64,000 nucleotides of DNA from Gemmata massiliana (GTDB lineage: Bacteria; Planctomycetota; Planctomycetia; Gemmatales; Gemmataceae), in the NCBI RefSeq assembly GCF_901538265.1, contig NZ_LR593886.1, positions 3,865,738-3,929,737 of the forward strand, written 5' to 3'. The translations under genes and the position numbers were made by a program. The notes below the pieces were generated by a model. The model ran no database searches. It saw only the letters and a program-made list of their open reading frames with translations, and was not told the DNA's origin. Positions 1-10,373 of the stretch are shown piece after piece. Positions within the stretch are counted from its first letter, which is position 1; each line of letters begins with the position of its first letter.

Positions 1-2705
1 GTCTCGGCGGCTTCCGCGGCCTTGCGCGCGGCGACCGATGTGACCGCGTTGCGGAGCATCTGGCTCGATTGGGCCGTGAGGAACCGCGAGTGGTCCAGGT
101 ACCGCTGGATGTTGGCGACCACCTTGTCCATACGGTCGCCGCGCTCGCCGTTCACTTGGAGCGTGTGGACGCTCACGCGGACCTGCCCCACCGGGGCATC
201 GATCTGGTTCAACATCGTGCGGATGACGTTCAGCCCCTTGATCGGCCCGCGGAGCTGGATCAGCCCCTCGCCGATCACCGAGACCGAGACGCGCATCACC
301 GGATCGTCGGAGTCCGGGCGCCCGGGCGCGTAGGTGTCCGGGTCCGCGGTGGACGCCGATACTTCGACGCGGAACTGGTTCTCGCGCAGGCGCCGTTCCT
401 CGAACTCCTTGACCATCCACGCTTCAACGGCCTTGGCTTCCATTTCCCGCTTCGCGGCGACGTTCCCCTGCGCGCGAGCAATATCGGCCGGCCCCTGCCG
501 GTCGATAGAATCCGCGGAAATCAAGGCGCGCTCGATCGTTTCGGCTTCGGCCTGGAGCCCCGCGATCTCACCCGGGGGGCGCCCCATGCGCTTCGCTTCG
601 TCGATTTCGATCCGCTTCTGGATCAAACTCCGCCTGGCCTGCTCTGCGGTCCCGCGCGCGCCGGCGACGCGGTTCTGGAGGTTGTTCAGTTCCGCCTCCG
701 CCGCGCGCGCGTCCTGCGCGGCCTTGACCGAGAGGAACTCCAGGCGCTTGCGCTCGTCCTCGGCTTTGTTGGCGTCGTCGCGGGTTCGGTTAGCGGCACG
801 ACGGCGGACGTCTACGTCCGCCGCGTTGTACGACTTCACCGATCGGTTAATAAGTTGTGCGACCCGGTGCGCGTCGCGGTAGTAGTACAGCCGCGCGACC
901 CGGGACTCGACCCGGTCCGACGGGTTGAATCCCTCGTCGTAAACGGGTGGTTTGAGGTAGATGCGAAAGTCCACCGGCGGACCGGTTTGGAGCGTCGTGC
1001 CGGGCGTGTCGACCGGAGCGGCCTTGTCTGTCGCGGCCTGGGTCGAAACGGTGGCCTCAAACGCATTGCCCCCGTCCTGAACCTCCGTGGATTCCGGGAG
1101 CGCGTTCCCGAACACGTCGGTGATCTTGTTCTTCAGGATCGCGACCGTGTACGTGCCGGGCAGGATCGCGCCGACGTTGAGGGTGACGCTGTTGGTCAGC
1201 TTGTCGTAAGCCGGCGTGCCGATCGGCAGGTTCCCGCGCTGGGCCTTGTTCTCGTTGTGAGACACCTTGAATGTGTCGGCCTTGAAGTTGGAATCGATCG
1301 GGTTCTTGCTGCTGAAGCGGATGACGATCTTTTCGGTCCCGATCCCGTTCGACTGGCCGAACCCCGGTTGCGCGTTCACGCTCTCAACCGTCGGTGGGGT
1401 GGTGGCCACCATCAGTTTGATTTGAGCGGGCGTACCGACGAACGACCCGCGAACGGCCGCGACGCGGATTACGTGGTCCCGCCCGTTCCCCACATCGATC
1501 TTCTGGAACGTAACTTTCCCGTCCCCGCCCGGCGCCGGGACGACGCTGATCCCCGGGAAGATCGCGGCGTTGTCGACGTATGCGACCAGCACTTGCGCGT
1601 TCTGGGGCGGTGTCACTTTCAGGTCGAATTTCGTCCCGTTCGAGTAGTACGCGGGCAATCCCGGAGTGGAGAAGTCGCTCGCGGGAGTAACTGTTTTACC
1701 CTCGGCCGACACGGGCACGTCGAGGGCCGGCGGGTCGAGCGTTTCGGGAACGAAGTTGAACCGGAGCGGGAGCGGGTTCGTGAAATACAGGCGGGCGTTG
1801 GTGTACTCCACCCGCATGAACAGCTTGGCTTTGGTGAGATCGTTGAGGACCGGGAGTCGCACGCGGGCGTCCCATGCACCAGAGGCGTTGCGGCCGATGT
1901 CCCCGTCCACCTCGGTCGCGACCCCGCCCTCGGGCTGGAGCACGAACCGCAGGGTCGCTGCTCCCTTCACCTGACCGAACAGGCGCAAGTACGGCTCGTA
2001 TTGAGGTTTGCCGTAGACGTCGACCATACCTACAACCGAGGAGATCGGGGCCGGGCGAAGGGGAGGCGAGGTCGCGTACTCGGTCACCTGACCCGAGATC
2101 GCGTCGCTCGGTTCGGACGGAACCAGGATCGTGAACTTGTACGGATCGGACGTGAGGGGGCCGACGCTCTTAACTCGCAGCTCGAAGTTGATTTTACCGT
2201 CGTTGGCCTTCAGTTTCGTTAGATCGAGTGCGACGAACGTGGTCCCGTTCTCGTCACTGCGTTTCACGCCGGGTACGTCGTCGACCGGCTTCTCGCGGAC
2301 GGCAGGGTCATCGGTACTTAGTAGGAGCTGGTTCGCAATGGTCCGGTCGAGTTTGAGCTTCACCGCGGTTCCGAGCGTCGCAACGCCGTCTACCGGTGGC
2401 TTGTTCAGATCCCACACGATGCCCTGAGCGTCTTCGAGCCGAACGCTCTTGACCGGTTCGGGCTTCATCTCGTCCGTCAGGCTGGCCGGGCGCACGTTCG
2501 GGTCGCGGCGCACCGGTTCCGCGGCGCGAGGCGCCGCGGTGACCTCCGGAGGGAGCGGCGCCGGGGCTGTGTTCGGTGTGTCGGTGGCTGGGGCCGCTGT
2601 TTCTGAAGCGATCCGTTCCAGAAGGGTACGGTAGTTCGTGCTGCCGTACATGACGGCCGCACCCAACCCCAGACACAACAGCATTCCTGCGGCGTTGCGC
2701 GCCAT
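1..2705 (-). CDS. Large membrane-anchored protein with Ig-like, coiled-coil and secretin-like N domains (C-terminus outside window)
   Basis: Open on the minus strand from an ATG at 2705 to the window edge with no stop, so at least 901 residues. One hydrophobic N-terminal segment (about residues 5-19) suggests a signal anchor. Next come a proline-rich linker and a long beta-rich part that looks like several Ig-like or filamin-like domains. Residues about 640-790 are a charged coiled coil rich in A, E, K and R. The last visible segment (about 800-880) follows the pattern of secretin N0/N1 domains (VSVSVIGEGLIQLRG, then VIRTMLNQIDAPVGQVRVSV). I infer an envelope or secretion-related structural protein. 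The exact function is not recognised. The long plus-strand ORFs here are antisense shadows. Confidence 0.75.
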   Translation of the reverse strand, partial: MARNAAGMLLCLGLGAAVMYGSTNYRTLLERIASETAAPATDTPNTAPAPLPPEVTAAPRAAEPVRRDPNVRPASLTDEMKPEPVKSVRLEDAQGIVWDLNKPPVDGVATLGTAVKLKLDRTIANQLLLSTDDPAVREKPVDDVPGVKRSDENGTTFVALDLTKLKANDGKINFELRVKSVGPLTSDPYKFTILVPSEPSDAISGQVTEYATSPPLRPAPISSVVGMVDVYGKPQYEPYLRLFGQVKGAATLRFVLQPEGGVATEVDGDIGRNASGAWDARVRLPVLNDLTKAKLFMRVEYTNARLYFTNPLPLRFNFVPETLDPPALDVPVSAEGKTVTPASDFSTPGLPAYYSNGTKFDLKVTPPQNAQVLVAYVDNAAIFPGISVVPAPGGDGKVTFQKIDVGNGRDHVIRVAAVRGSFVGTPAQIKLMVATTPPTVESVNAQPGFGQSNGIGTEKIVIRFSSKNPIDSNFKADTFKVSHNENKAQRGNLPIGTPAYDKLTNSVTLNVGAILPGTYTVAILKNKITDVFGNALPESTEVQDGGNAFEATVSTQAATDKAAPVDTPGTTLQTGPPVDFRIYLKPPVYDEGFNPSDRVESRVARLYYYRDAHRVAQLINRSVKSYNAADVDVRRRAANRTRDDANKAEDERKRLEFLSVKAAQDARAAEAELNNLQNRVAGARGTAEQARRSLIQKRIEIDEAKRMGRPPGEIAGLQAEAETIERALISADSIDRQGPADIARAQGNVAAKREMEAKAVEAWMVKEFEERRLRENQFRVEVSASTADPDTYAPGRPDSDDPVMRVSVSVIGEGLIQLRGPIKGLNVIRTMLNQIDAPVGQVRVSVHTLQVNGERGDRMDKVVANIQRYLDHSRFLTAQSSQMLRNAVTSVAARKAAEAAE

Positions 2706-2875
2706 ACCGTAGCCCCCGTGTCACCCGCCGCGCAGCGCGTTAGGCGAGCGTGTACGGAACTGTCTCTGCACGCGATTTATCGACGAGGCGCAAATGCCGA
2801 CTTTACCAGTTGTGCTATCTTTCCGGGGCGCTGCTTATTTGCGGAAAATGACTCAACCCGAGGGAGAAATGAGAC

Positions 2876-2900
2876 GACCGCGGCGTGCGAGGCCGCGGTC
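2876..2900 (-). terminator. Hairpin after the 2925-3659 gene
   Basis: Perfect 9-bp stem (GACCGCGGC pairing with GCCGCGGTC) with a 7-nt loop, 25 nt beyond the stop codon of the minus-strand gene. On the minus strand the following bases are only weakly T-rich, so it may be an intrinsic terminator or a 3'-end stabilising hairpin. Confidence 0.5.
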
Positions 2901-2924
2901 GAACGGGGATGAGAGCGATGGCAC

Positions 2925-3659
2925 TCACCGATTCGGGTCGTCGATGGCGATCGGCGTACCGAACCGGGCGGTGCCGGTGCGGGTGATGACCCAGGTGTTG
3001 TCGATCGTGGCCTTGAGTGTGGCCGTCTGCCGGTCCCACTGGCTGGGCGGAATGCCCTGCTTCGGGTCGAACAGCAGGCTCGAATACCCCCGGTGCGCGA
3101 CGTGGAACGTGCGCGGAGCCGGGTCGCCGGGCTTGGCGTCGCGTGGCGGTTCCATCCGGATCATCGGGAGCGTGAGTTTGTACTCCTGCTTCCCGTCCGG
3201 GCTGGTGAGCGTCAGTTGTAGGCGCAAGAGAACCGGCATTGCAGGAACAGTCGCGGTGAACGTCAGATCGTAGTTCCCGGTTTTCTGGTCCACAGCGAAC
3301 CGCATTCCCTCGTAAATCAGCAATCCGTCGCCTTCGACGGGGCAACCGCTCAGGTCGTATCGCGGATACGGGACATGGGCCGCGGTGTGGAACTCCTTGA
3401 CCCACGCGATGCTTTTTGAAGGAAGGCTGGCTTCCGAGTCACATGCGCAAACCGCGACCGGACAGACACGCGGTTGCTTCTGGAACGGCTGAAGCGCCGG
3501 CCCCGCGCAGTGCCCGGAAGGGAACATGCGGTCCCAGGTCGAAGCAGCCGGGATGGGCGCGGTGAGCGACGGAAGGGGGATGGGGTACTCGGCCGGACCG
3601 GGCTGATGGCCCAACGGGTCGTGACCGGGGGCGGTGAGCAACAAGAGAAGTGGAACCAT
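2925..3659 (-). CDS. Hypothetical secreted protein
   Basis: 244 residues. The ATG at 3659 has a strong Shine-Dalgarno (AGGAGG, 7 nt spacing). The hydrophobic N-terminus (VPLLLLLTAPG) suggests an export signal. It is followed by a Pro/Ser-rich stretch, a cysteine-containing patch (PVAVCACDSE) and a beta-rich C-terminal half with motifs such as LRLQLTLTSPDG. No family recognised. It stands between the large membrane protein and the divergent radical SAM gene. The 218-bp gap to the radical SAM gene probably holds both promoters. Confidence 0.7.
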   Translation of the reverse strand: MVPLLLLLTAPGHDPLGHQPGPAEYPIPLPSLTAPIPAASTWDRMFPSGHCAGPALQPFQKQPRVCPVAVCACDSEASLPSKSIAWVKEFHTAAHVPYPRYDLSGCPVEGDGLLIYEGMRFAVDQKTGNYDLTFTATVPAMPVLLRLQLTLTSPDGKQEYKLTLPMIRMEPPRDAKPGDPAPRTFHVAHRGYSSLLFDPKQGIPPSQWDRQTATLKATIDNTWVITRTGTARFGTPIAIDDPNR

Positions 3660-3877
3660 CGGTCGTCCTCCTGACGCGGGGCAACGCTCAAGTGTTCCCG
3701 CGCGCCGACCGGGGTGCTGGCTCGAACTGACACCGAGGGCGTTTCGCGTTTTGTCTCCGGGTGTTTCATCCGCACAGGCGCTACGGCTGGCCGCCCGCGC
3801 GAAAATCTCCCGTAATATCTCCCGCGTAAGCGGTACACTTCATCTGTAGTACCGCACCGTTCCGCCCGGAGCGCACC

Positions 3878-5143
<1,266 letters not shown>

Positions 5144-5237
5144 ACCCGCCCTATCAAATTCGTGACAGCGTTCTAGAAATGATAGCGCTTGTGGGCGTAG
5201 GTCTTTTGTAACAGCCTCCCCCACAAATCCACCGGCT

Positions 5238-7232
5238 TCATCGCTTCACTCGTATCATCACGCCGCTCCCACTGCTTCCGTTGTGCCGCCACGTGAACAC
5301 GAGATTGGCCCCATCGAGTTTGACCGCGACGGTTGCTCCGCTGGCCCGCGGTTGGGGCGGTTGCTTCTCGAAACTTTGAACGAATGTGAGGGTACGACCG
5401 GACATTTTGATGTCCGAGCCAGCGAAGGTTCCGACCTCCTCCACGCCATCGAATAGCCGCCCCTCAATTTCCCATTTGTCGGCGACGGAGCGGATGGTCC
5501 ACACCTCGATCAGCCCGTCAACTTCACGGGTCCACTGGCCGGCTAGACTGGCGCCGGATGGGAGCGCGGGCGGGGGCGGTTTTGGTACATCGACTGTGGG
5601 CGGCACCGCACGCGGTGTGTCTGCGTCGTGATCGGTATCGACGGGAGGCCGGACACCGGCTCCGCTCGGCGAGGTTCCTTTCGCCATCGGACGGCTGTGG
5701 TCACCGGTCTTCTGTTGGGCCGAATCCGTTCCTCTCTTCCCTCCTGTTACGATCAGTACCACGATTAGGGCACCGGCGACTAGTGTGCCGATACTACCCC
5801 CGATGATGGCCAGGATCGCCCCGTTGTGGTTGTCCTTTCTCCTTGTTCTTCTGTACGTTCGCCTCGGCCGGTCAAAATATTCCACTTTCGGAGCTTCGTA
5901 CTCTCTTCGCGCGCTCCTCTCACGAGGCTTGCTCCGCGGTTTTTCCCAGAGGGCGCCGGACGAAATGAGTGTGTGGACCATGTCCGGCGCGCTGGTCGCT
6001 CCCGGCTCTTCGTTCGATGAAGCCGTCGGCGTGATGGCGACGACCGGCATCGAGTGGAGCACCCGCGGTTCGATTGGCGCGGCCGGCGGCACGGTCGGTG
6101 CGATCAACGGCTCGGCCGGCCGAGCCGTTGGCGGCGCAGCTGGTGGTGTGGCGCGGTACCCTGCACGTGAACCCGGCCCCTTCAACGCGCGGGTCAGCCA
6201 CGGATCGGAGGTTTCTACCCGCGCACTGATGGGTGGTGGGGCGCTCGGTGGTGCGACCGAGGACAGGCCCGTGGGCAGTTCCAGGATCTCGTGCAAGTGG
6301 TTGGCGACTTCCGCTGCGGTCTGTGGCCGCTCCGCCGGCGACTTCGCGAGGAGCCAGTGGATCAGCTCCGCCAGCGGCGGGGGCACATCGGGGTTCAGCA
6401 CGTGGACGGGTTGCGGTTCCACGGTGCCCAGTGCCATCAGTACGGCCACAACGCTCGCCCCTTGGAAGGGGAGCTGGCCCGTGCAGAGCCAGTAGAGGAC
6501 CGAGCCCAGCGAGAACAGGTCGGTGCGGTGATCCACCTGTTCGCCGAGGGCCTGTTCCGGCGACATGAACGCCGGTGTCCCGATCACGGCCCCGCTCTTG
6601 GTGATTTCGTTATCCATACCGTCGGGCCGGGCCAGGCCGAAGTCGAGCAGCTTCACCCGGCCCTGGGGCGACTCCAGCCACAGGTTCGCGGGTTTGATGT
6701 CCCGGTGGACGACGCCGAGCCGGTGCGCCGCGGCCAGCCCGAGGGCCGCCTCGCGCGCGATCCGCACGATGTTCCGTAGTGAGGGCGCGCCCTTGAGTGC
6801 GAGGAAGGCGTCTAGCGGGTACCCCCGGAGGAGCTGCATGGCGATGTACGGCACGCCGTTGCGCTCGTCGGCCTCGTACACCGTGACGACGTTGTCGTGG
6901 TCGATTCGGGCAGCGGACTTTGCCTCGCGGAGGAACCGCGCGCGCCCCTCTGCGTCGGCGGCGAACTCGGGCCGCATCACTTTCAGCGCGAGGCTGCGGT
7001 CCAGGCGCGTATCCAGCGCCAGGAAAACGGCGCCCATATTGCCCCGTCCCAGTTCCTGCATGATGCGGTAGGGGCCGAGCGTTCCCACTTCGCCTGCCGC
7101 TGTGGGCGGGCCGAACTCGAGAGGGGGTATTGCGGTGGAGGGAGGACTCCCACCGAAGGGGCCGCGTGCGGAAACCAGCAGGCTCCCCAGGCGCGGGTCG
7201 ATGATCTGCGGCGGCTCGTTCGGATCGGGCAT
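5238..7232 (-). CDS. Transmembrane Ser/Thr protein kinase with extracytoplasmic C-terminal domain
   Basis: 664 residues, PknB/Hanks type. Kinase domain about residues 52-320: Gly-loop GRGNMGAVF, catalytic loop HRDIKPANLWL, DFGLAR, activation segment GTPAFMSPEQ. A Pro/Ala-rich juxtamembrane linker is followed by one transmembrane helix at about 472-495 (AILAIIGGSIGTLVAGALIV). The C-terminal 150 residues are extracytoplasmic, with a beta-rich module starting LAGQWTREVDGLIEVW that resembles small Gemmata secreted domains. Probably a membrane receptor kinase that phosphorylates cytoplasmic Ser/Thr targets. Convergent with the radical SAM gene and not in an operon. Confidence 0.92.
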   Translation of the reverse strand: MPDPNEPPQIIDPRLGSLLVSARGPFGGSPPSTAIPPLEFGPPTAAGEVGTLGPYRIMQELGRGNMGAVFLALDTRLDRSLALKVMRPEFAADAEGRARFLREAKSAARIDHDNVVTVYEADERNGVPYIAMQLLRGYPLDAFLALKGAPSLRNIVRIAREAALGLAAAHRLGVVHRDIKPANLWLESPQGRVKLLDFGLARPDGMDNEITKSGAVIGTPAFMSPEQALGEQVDHRTDLFSLGSVLYWLCTGQLPFQGASVVAVLMALGTVEPQPVHVLNPDVPPPLAELIHWLLAKSPAERPQTAAEVANHLHEILELPTGLSSVAPPSAPPPISARVETSDPWLTRALKGPGSRAGYRATPPAAPPTARPAEPLIAPTVPPAAPIEPRVLHSMPVVAITPTASSNEEPGATSAPDMVHTLISSGALWEKPRSKPRERSARREYEAPKVEYFDRPRRTYRRTRRKDNHNGAILAIIGGSIGTLVAGALIVVLIVTGGKRGTDSAQQKTGDHSRPMAKGTSPSGAGVRPPVDTDHDADTPRAVPPTVDVPKPPPPALPSGASLAGQWTREVDGLIEVWTIRSVADKWEIEGRLFDGVEEVGTFAGSDIKMSGRTLTFVQSFEKQPPQPRASGATVAVKLDGANLVFTWRHNGSSGSGVMIRVKR

Positions 7233-7584
7233 GGGCGATTCCGCGGATTCGGGCCGAATCTGAAGCCCATTCCGCTCGTCGCGATCTGGGCGATTACCTT
7301 TTAATGTTTTCCGGCTCTTTTGGGAATGTCTAAATTTACAATGATACTATTTGTCAACGCAATAGTTACCCGTTTGTTGCAAACCCGTGCGTGTTAGCAG
7401 TTCTCCCGAGATCGGGCATGTGAACAAGGAAGTACCGTGTGCGGCGTAATTTAGACGAGCGGCGAATTCAAATCGATGAGAGTTGCCGATTTGACCACTC
7501 AGGTGGGAGGTACGGATCATTCTAGGAATTGTTGGGAGGCGCGAACAAGGTTCGCGCCCCCAATGGCACCAGCAGACTTGGTTC
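7233..7584. other. Intergenic region, 352 bp
   Basis: AT-richer stretch (7295-7370) just upstream of the kinase gene, probably its promoter region, then non-coding sequence ending with the terminator at 7538-7558. Short ORFs here have no coding character. Confidence 0.5.
7538..7558 (-). terminator. Terminator hairpin after the SRPBCC-SnoaL gene
   Basis: Perfect 9-bp stem GGCGCGAAC/GTTCGCGCC with a 3-nt loop, 27 nt after the stop of the minus-strand gene at 7585. No clear T-tract follows. Confidence 0.55.
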
Positions 7585-8493
7585 TTACACGTCCAGCGTG
7601 AGCAGAGCCTTGCTGGTGTGCGGGTCAAAAGGCACCGAACAGTGCTCGTGGACGATGCGCCATTCCCCCTCGATCTTCTGGTAGCACCCGGTCAGGCGCA
7701 TCCAGCTCTGCATCGCGGGGTGGTCCTTCTCCGGGCCGGTGAACCGGAACAGCCAGTGCGCGAACGCGACCGTCCCGCTCACCGTCAGGCGCAGGTCGCG
7801 CGTTTCGATCGCGAACGTCTCCGGGAAGTGCGGCAGGCACGACGCCCACGTCTGGCGCCAGGCGTCCGCGCCGTTTGTCTGGAAGGGCGGGATCGCATCG
7901 AACGCGACGAGATCGGGCGCGTAGGGGCGCATCAACTTGTCGACGTTCTTCTCGCAAATGGCCTTCGTCTGGTCTGCGATGAGTTGCCGAACAGTGACCT
8001 CGTCCGTGAGGGCCATGAGGTAGTCGTCCATACAGTCGAAGCTGGAGTTCCACCCGCCCTCCACGCCCATCGCCGCGTGCTTGTTCTTGTCCTCGACTGT
8101 CGCGTGGCTGATCGTGAGCGTGAGCCGCGTGCGGATACCGATCGCGTCGAACACCGCGGTCGCGACGATCCCGCTCGGCAGGTCGATCGGTTGCGGCGGC
8201 TGCCACCCCTCGTCGAACTCGTCCGTCGTCACGATCCGTTCCGGCGGCACGACCTCGCGGAACACCCCGCGGGCCGGGTAATCGACCCCGTCCGGGCCGT
8301 GCATCACGTAACGCCACTTGCCACCGGGTCGGAAGTCCATTTCCGTGACGGTCGTGTTGAACCCGCGCGGTCCCCACCATTTCGTGATGTGTTCGGGCTG
8401 CGTCCACACCTTCCACACCAACTCGCGCGGAGCGGCGAACTCGCGCTTGATGACGATTTCGCGCTCCGATGCCGAATCTTGTTTCGCGGTCAT
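7585..8493 (-). CDS. SRPBCC (AHSA1-type) protein fused to a SnoaL-like domain
   Basis: 302 residues when started at the ATG at 8493, which has GAGG 9 nt upstream. The open frame runs further up, but that part is a low-quality shadow of the DoxX gene. The N-terminal half is an activator-of-Hsp90-ATPase-like START/SRPBCC fold: FAAPRELVWKVWTQPEHITKWWGP, then GGKWRYVMHGPDG. The C-terminal half (about 165-300) resembles SnoaL/DUF4440 NTF2-like domains: DQTKAICEKNVDKLMRPYAPD, later YQKIEGEWRIVHEH. Both folds form small hydrophobic-ligand pockets. It is the distal gene of a minus-strand cassette led by the ArsR regulator at 10023-10373. Ligand unknown. Confidence 0.85.
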   Translation of the reverse strand: MTAKQDSASEREIVIKREFAAPRELVWKVWTQPEHITKWWGPRGFNTTVTEMDFRPGGKWRYVMHGPDGVDYPARGVFREVVPPERIVTTDEFDEGWQPPQPIDLPSGIVATAVFDAIGIRTRLTLTISHATVEDKNKHAAMGVEGGWNSSFDCMDDYLMALTDEVTVRQLIADQTKAICEKNVDKLMRPYAPDLVAFDAIPPFQTNGADAWRQTWASCLPHFPETFAIETRDLRLTVSGTVAFAHWLFRFTGPEKDHPAMQSWMRLTGCYQKIEGEWRIVHEHCSVPFDPHTSKALLTLDV

Positions 8494-8540
8494 GTGACTT
8501 GTCCTCGTTCGTGGAGAGTTTGAAACGGAATACGGGGTGC

Positions 8541-8939
8541 TTATCGCAGCGGGACCAGTGCGCGGAGCCGCGGCTCGCGCAGGTACAGCCCAAGCCAAAC
8601 AATTACGCCGAACGCGGCCCCGAAGACGATGGTGAATGCGTCGTCGCCGACCCGCACGTGTGTCGCGATCGCCCCACCCAGGTAGCCCGTGAGCAGGATC
8701 ACTCCGAGGAACGCGGTGCGTGGGATCAGGTAGAGGACCGCACATGCAGTCAACGTGATACCGAGTGGGACGATCACGCTCTCGGGGTACCCGAGCTTCA
8801 CCGTGCCCTCCACGACCGGTTCCGGTTTGAACAATTTGGCGACGCCGTCGAGCAGGAGGAACCCGCCGACCAAGCCGCTCAAAACGCGCCCGGTCCAGAG
8901 CAAGCCCCGGGATCGCGGTGCGGGGGAATCGACTGACAT
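8541..8939 (-). CDS. DoxX-like four-helix membrane protein
   Basis: 132 residues with four hydrophobic segments and the DoxX-like pattern LSGLVGGFLLLDGVAKLFKP, then LGITLTACAVLYLIPRTAFLG and GGAIATHVRVG. The ATG at 8939 has a GGAGAAG Shine-Dalgarno. DoxX-like proteins often sit beside SRPBCC/ArsR genes in bacteria, as here, where it lies 47 nt upstream of the SRPBCC-SnoaL gene in the same direction. Role in the inner membrane unknown. Confidence 0.85.
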   Translation of the reverse strand: MSVDSPAPRSRGLLWTGRVLSGLVGGFLLLDGVAKLFKPEPVVEGTVKLGYPESVIVPLGITLTACAVLYLIPRTAFLGVILLTGYLGGAIATHVRVGDDAFTIVFGAAFGVIVWLGLYLREPRLRALVPLR

Positions 8940-9034
8940 AAGCCACTTCTCCGTGTGGTGGAATTGCCGTTCGGCGCAAGCGGGTACAGAGCCCGCTTGT
9001 GCGGTACGAAATCAAAGTGTCTGGGTTTGCTTGT

Positions 9035-9110
9035 TTCTGTGGCCGGCCTCTGCGAGGCCGGGATTCTCACGGTCACTGGCTCCCCAGTCTCGCAGAGGCC
9101 GGCTACAGAA
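9035..9110. repeat. Inverted repeat, 22-bp arms
   Basis: Arms 9035-9056 and 9089-9110 match at 21 of 22 positions as reverse complements (TTCTGTRGCCGGCCTCTGCG core) around a 32-nt centre. It occupies the gap between the DoxX gene and the tandem SRPBCC gene. It looks like a dispersed palindromic intergenic element, or a long hairpin that could attenuate or stabilise the polycistronic transcript. Confidence 0.7.
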
Positions 9111-9118
9111 GGCCGTAC

Positions 9119-10036
9119 TCACAGTGCCGCGAGGTGAGCCGCGAGCCGATCAAAGTTCTGCTCGTTCGCCGGGATGATGAAATCCTTGACCCTTGCGAAC
9201 TCCGTTGCGGACTCGAAGACCATGCGCCAGGTGAGTTGCGTGTGGGCGCCGGCCGGCGCGAAGGTCATTTCCATTTTGAACCGGTGGACCGGCTCGCGGT
9301 GCTCGAACGCGACGCGCTCCGGCACCGTCACCTCGGTGAACACGTTCTCGTTGTGGTAGTCGGTGCCGTCGGGTCCGTGCATGATGAGGCGCCACTCGCC
9401 GCCCGGGTACAGCTCGAACTTTTCGATCGTGTTCACGAACCCGCTCGGCCCCCACCAGTGTTTCAACTGGTCCGGGTTCGCGAACGCCTGGAAGGCGCGC
9501 TCCTGCGGTGCTTCGATGAGGCGCGTGCTGACGATCGTTCGGTCCGCGGCGCCGCTGGTCGACTGAGCGAGGTGCTCGGCGAGGCGCGCCAGTGTTTGCT
9601 GACCGCCCTCGACGGCCCCGTACTCCCGCGCAACGCGGTCGCGCTCCTCGGCCGACGGGAACACGGCCCGCATCGTGACCCGCGTCTTGCCGTTCACTTC
9701 CGTGAAGGTCACCGTCGTGTGGAAATCGACGGGTTCGAGTTCCACTTCGCCGCCGTGCGTGTACACGAGGCGCTCGGGCCGCGCGACCTCGATGTAGGTG
9801 ATCTTGTTCTGGTAGTCGGTGCCGTCGGGTCCGTGCATGACGAACCGCCACTCGCCGCCCGGGCGCACGTCCATGCGGTGGGTGGTCGTGGTGAACCCGT
9901 TCGGCCCCCACCAGTTCGACACGTGCTTCACGTCGGTCCACGCGGCGAACACCAGCTCGCGCGGCGCGTCGAAATCGCGGGTGGTGACGATCTCGCGGTC
10001 CGCGGTGTGCGCGGTGGGTTTGCTACTCGCCGTCAT
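9119..10036 (-). CDS. Tandem SRPBCC (AHSA1-type) protein, two domains
   Basis: 305 residues made of two copies of the same fold. Domain 1 (about 12-155): DAPRELVFAAWTDVKHVSNWWGP and GGEWRFVMHGPDGTDYQNK. Domain 2 (about 165-305): EAPQERAFQAFANPDQLKHWWGP and GGEWRLIMHGPDGTDYHNE. The two halves are clearly an internal duplication. The ATG at 10036 has an AGGAG site and lies 14 nt inside the end of the ArsR gene, so the two are translationally coupled. ArsR-SRPBCC pairs are a widespread bacterial arrangement in which the regulator controls its own operon. The natural ligand is unknown. Confidence 0.9.
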   Translation of the reverse strand: MTASSKPTAHTADREIVTTRDFDAPRELVFAAWTDVKHVSNWWGPNGFTTTTHRMDVRPGGEWRFVMHGPDGTDYQNKITYIEVARPERLVYTHGGEVELEPVDFHTTVTFTEVNGKTRVTMRAVFPSAEERDRVAREYGAVEGGQQTLARLAEHLAQSTSGAADRTIVSTRLIEAPQERAFQAFANPDQLKHWWGPSGFVNTIEKFELYPGGEWRLIMHGPDGTDYHNENVFTEVTVPERVAFEHREPVHRFKMEMTFAPAGAHTQLTWRMVFESATEFARVKDFIIPANEQNFDRLAAHLAAL

Positions 10037-10373
10037 TCGGTTTCTCCTGTGACTGGAGTTCCTTGAGGTACTGGTCCAGGCGGTCCAATCGCTCGTTCCA
10101 GAGCCGCTCGTAAACCTTGACCCAATCGTGGATGGGTTTCAGCCCCGCGGCGTTCAGCGCGTAATACCGCTGGCGCCCGGCCTCGCGCACGCTCACCAGC
10201 CCCACCTCCCGCAACACGGCCAGGTGCTTGGACACCTGCGGTTGTGCGAGTTTGAGGGCCGCCACCAGGTCGTTCACCGACCGCTCGCCGTGTGCGAGTA
10301 GGTCGAGAATGTCCCGCCGCCGCGGTTCGGCGATCGCGTTGAACGCATCCGAGGTGGTGGGTGAGCGGGCCAT
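10023..10373 (-). CDS. ArsR/SmtB-type winged-helix regulator
   Basis: 116 residues from the ATG at 10373. A longer frame to 10400 would put AT-rich promoter-like DNA into the protein, so the shorter start is preferred. Typical one-domain ArsR fold: AIAEPRRRDILDLLAHGERSVNDL, recognition helix AQPQVSKHLAVLREVGLVSV, wing EAGRQRYYALN. There are no metal-binding cysteine pairs, so it is the SRPBCC-associated, non-metal-sensing type. First gene of the cassette 10373 to 7585, probably repressing it. Confidence 0.9.
   Translation of the reverse strand: MARSPTTSDAFNAIAEPRRRDILDLLAHGERSVNDLVAALKLAQPQVSKHLAVLREVGLVSVREAGRQRYYALNAAGLKPIHDWVKVYERLWNERLDRLDQYLKELQSQEKPNDGE

Noticed and set aside
69-2222. 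717-codon open frame on the plus strand
   Set aside because: Antisense shadow of the minus-strand membrane protein. Its translation is Arg/Asp/Val-rich without any domain, as expected from high-GC complementary frames.
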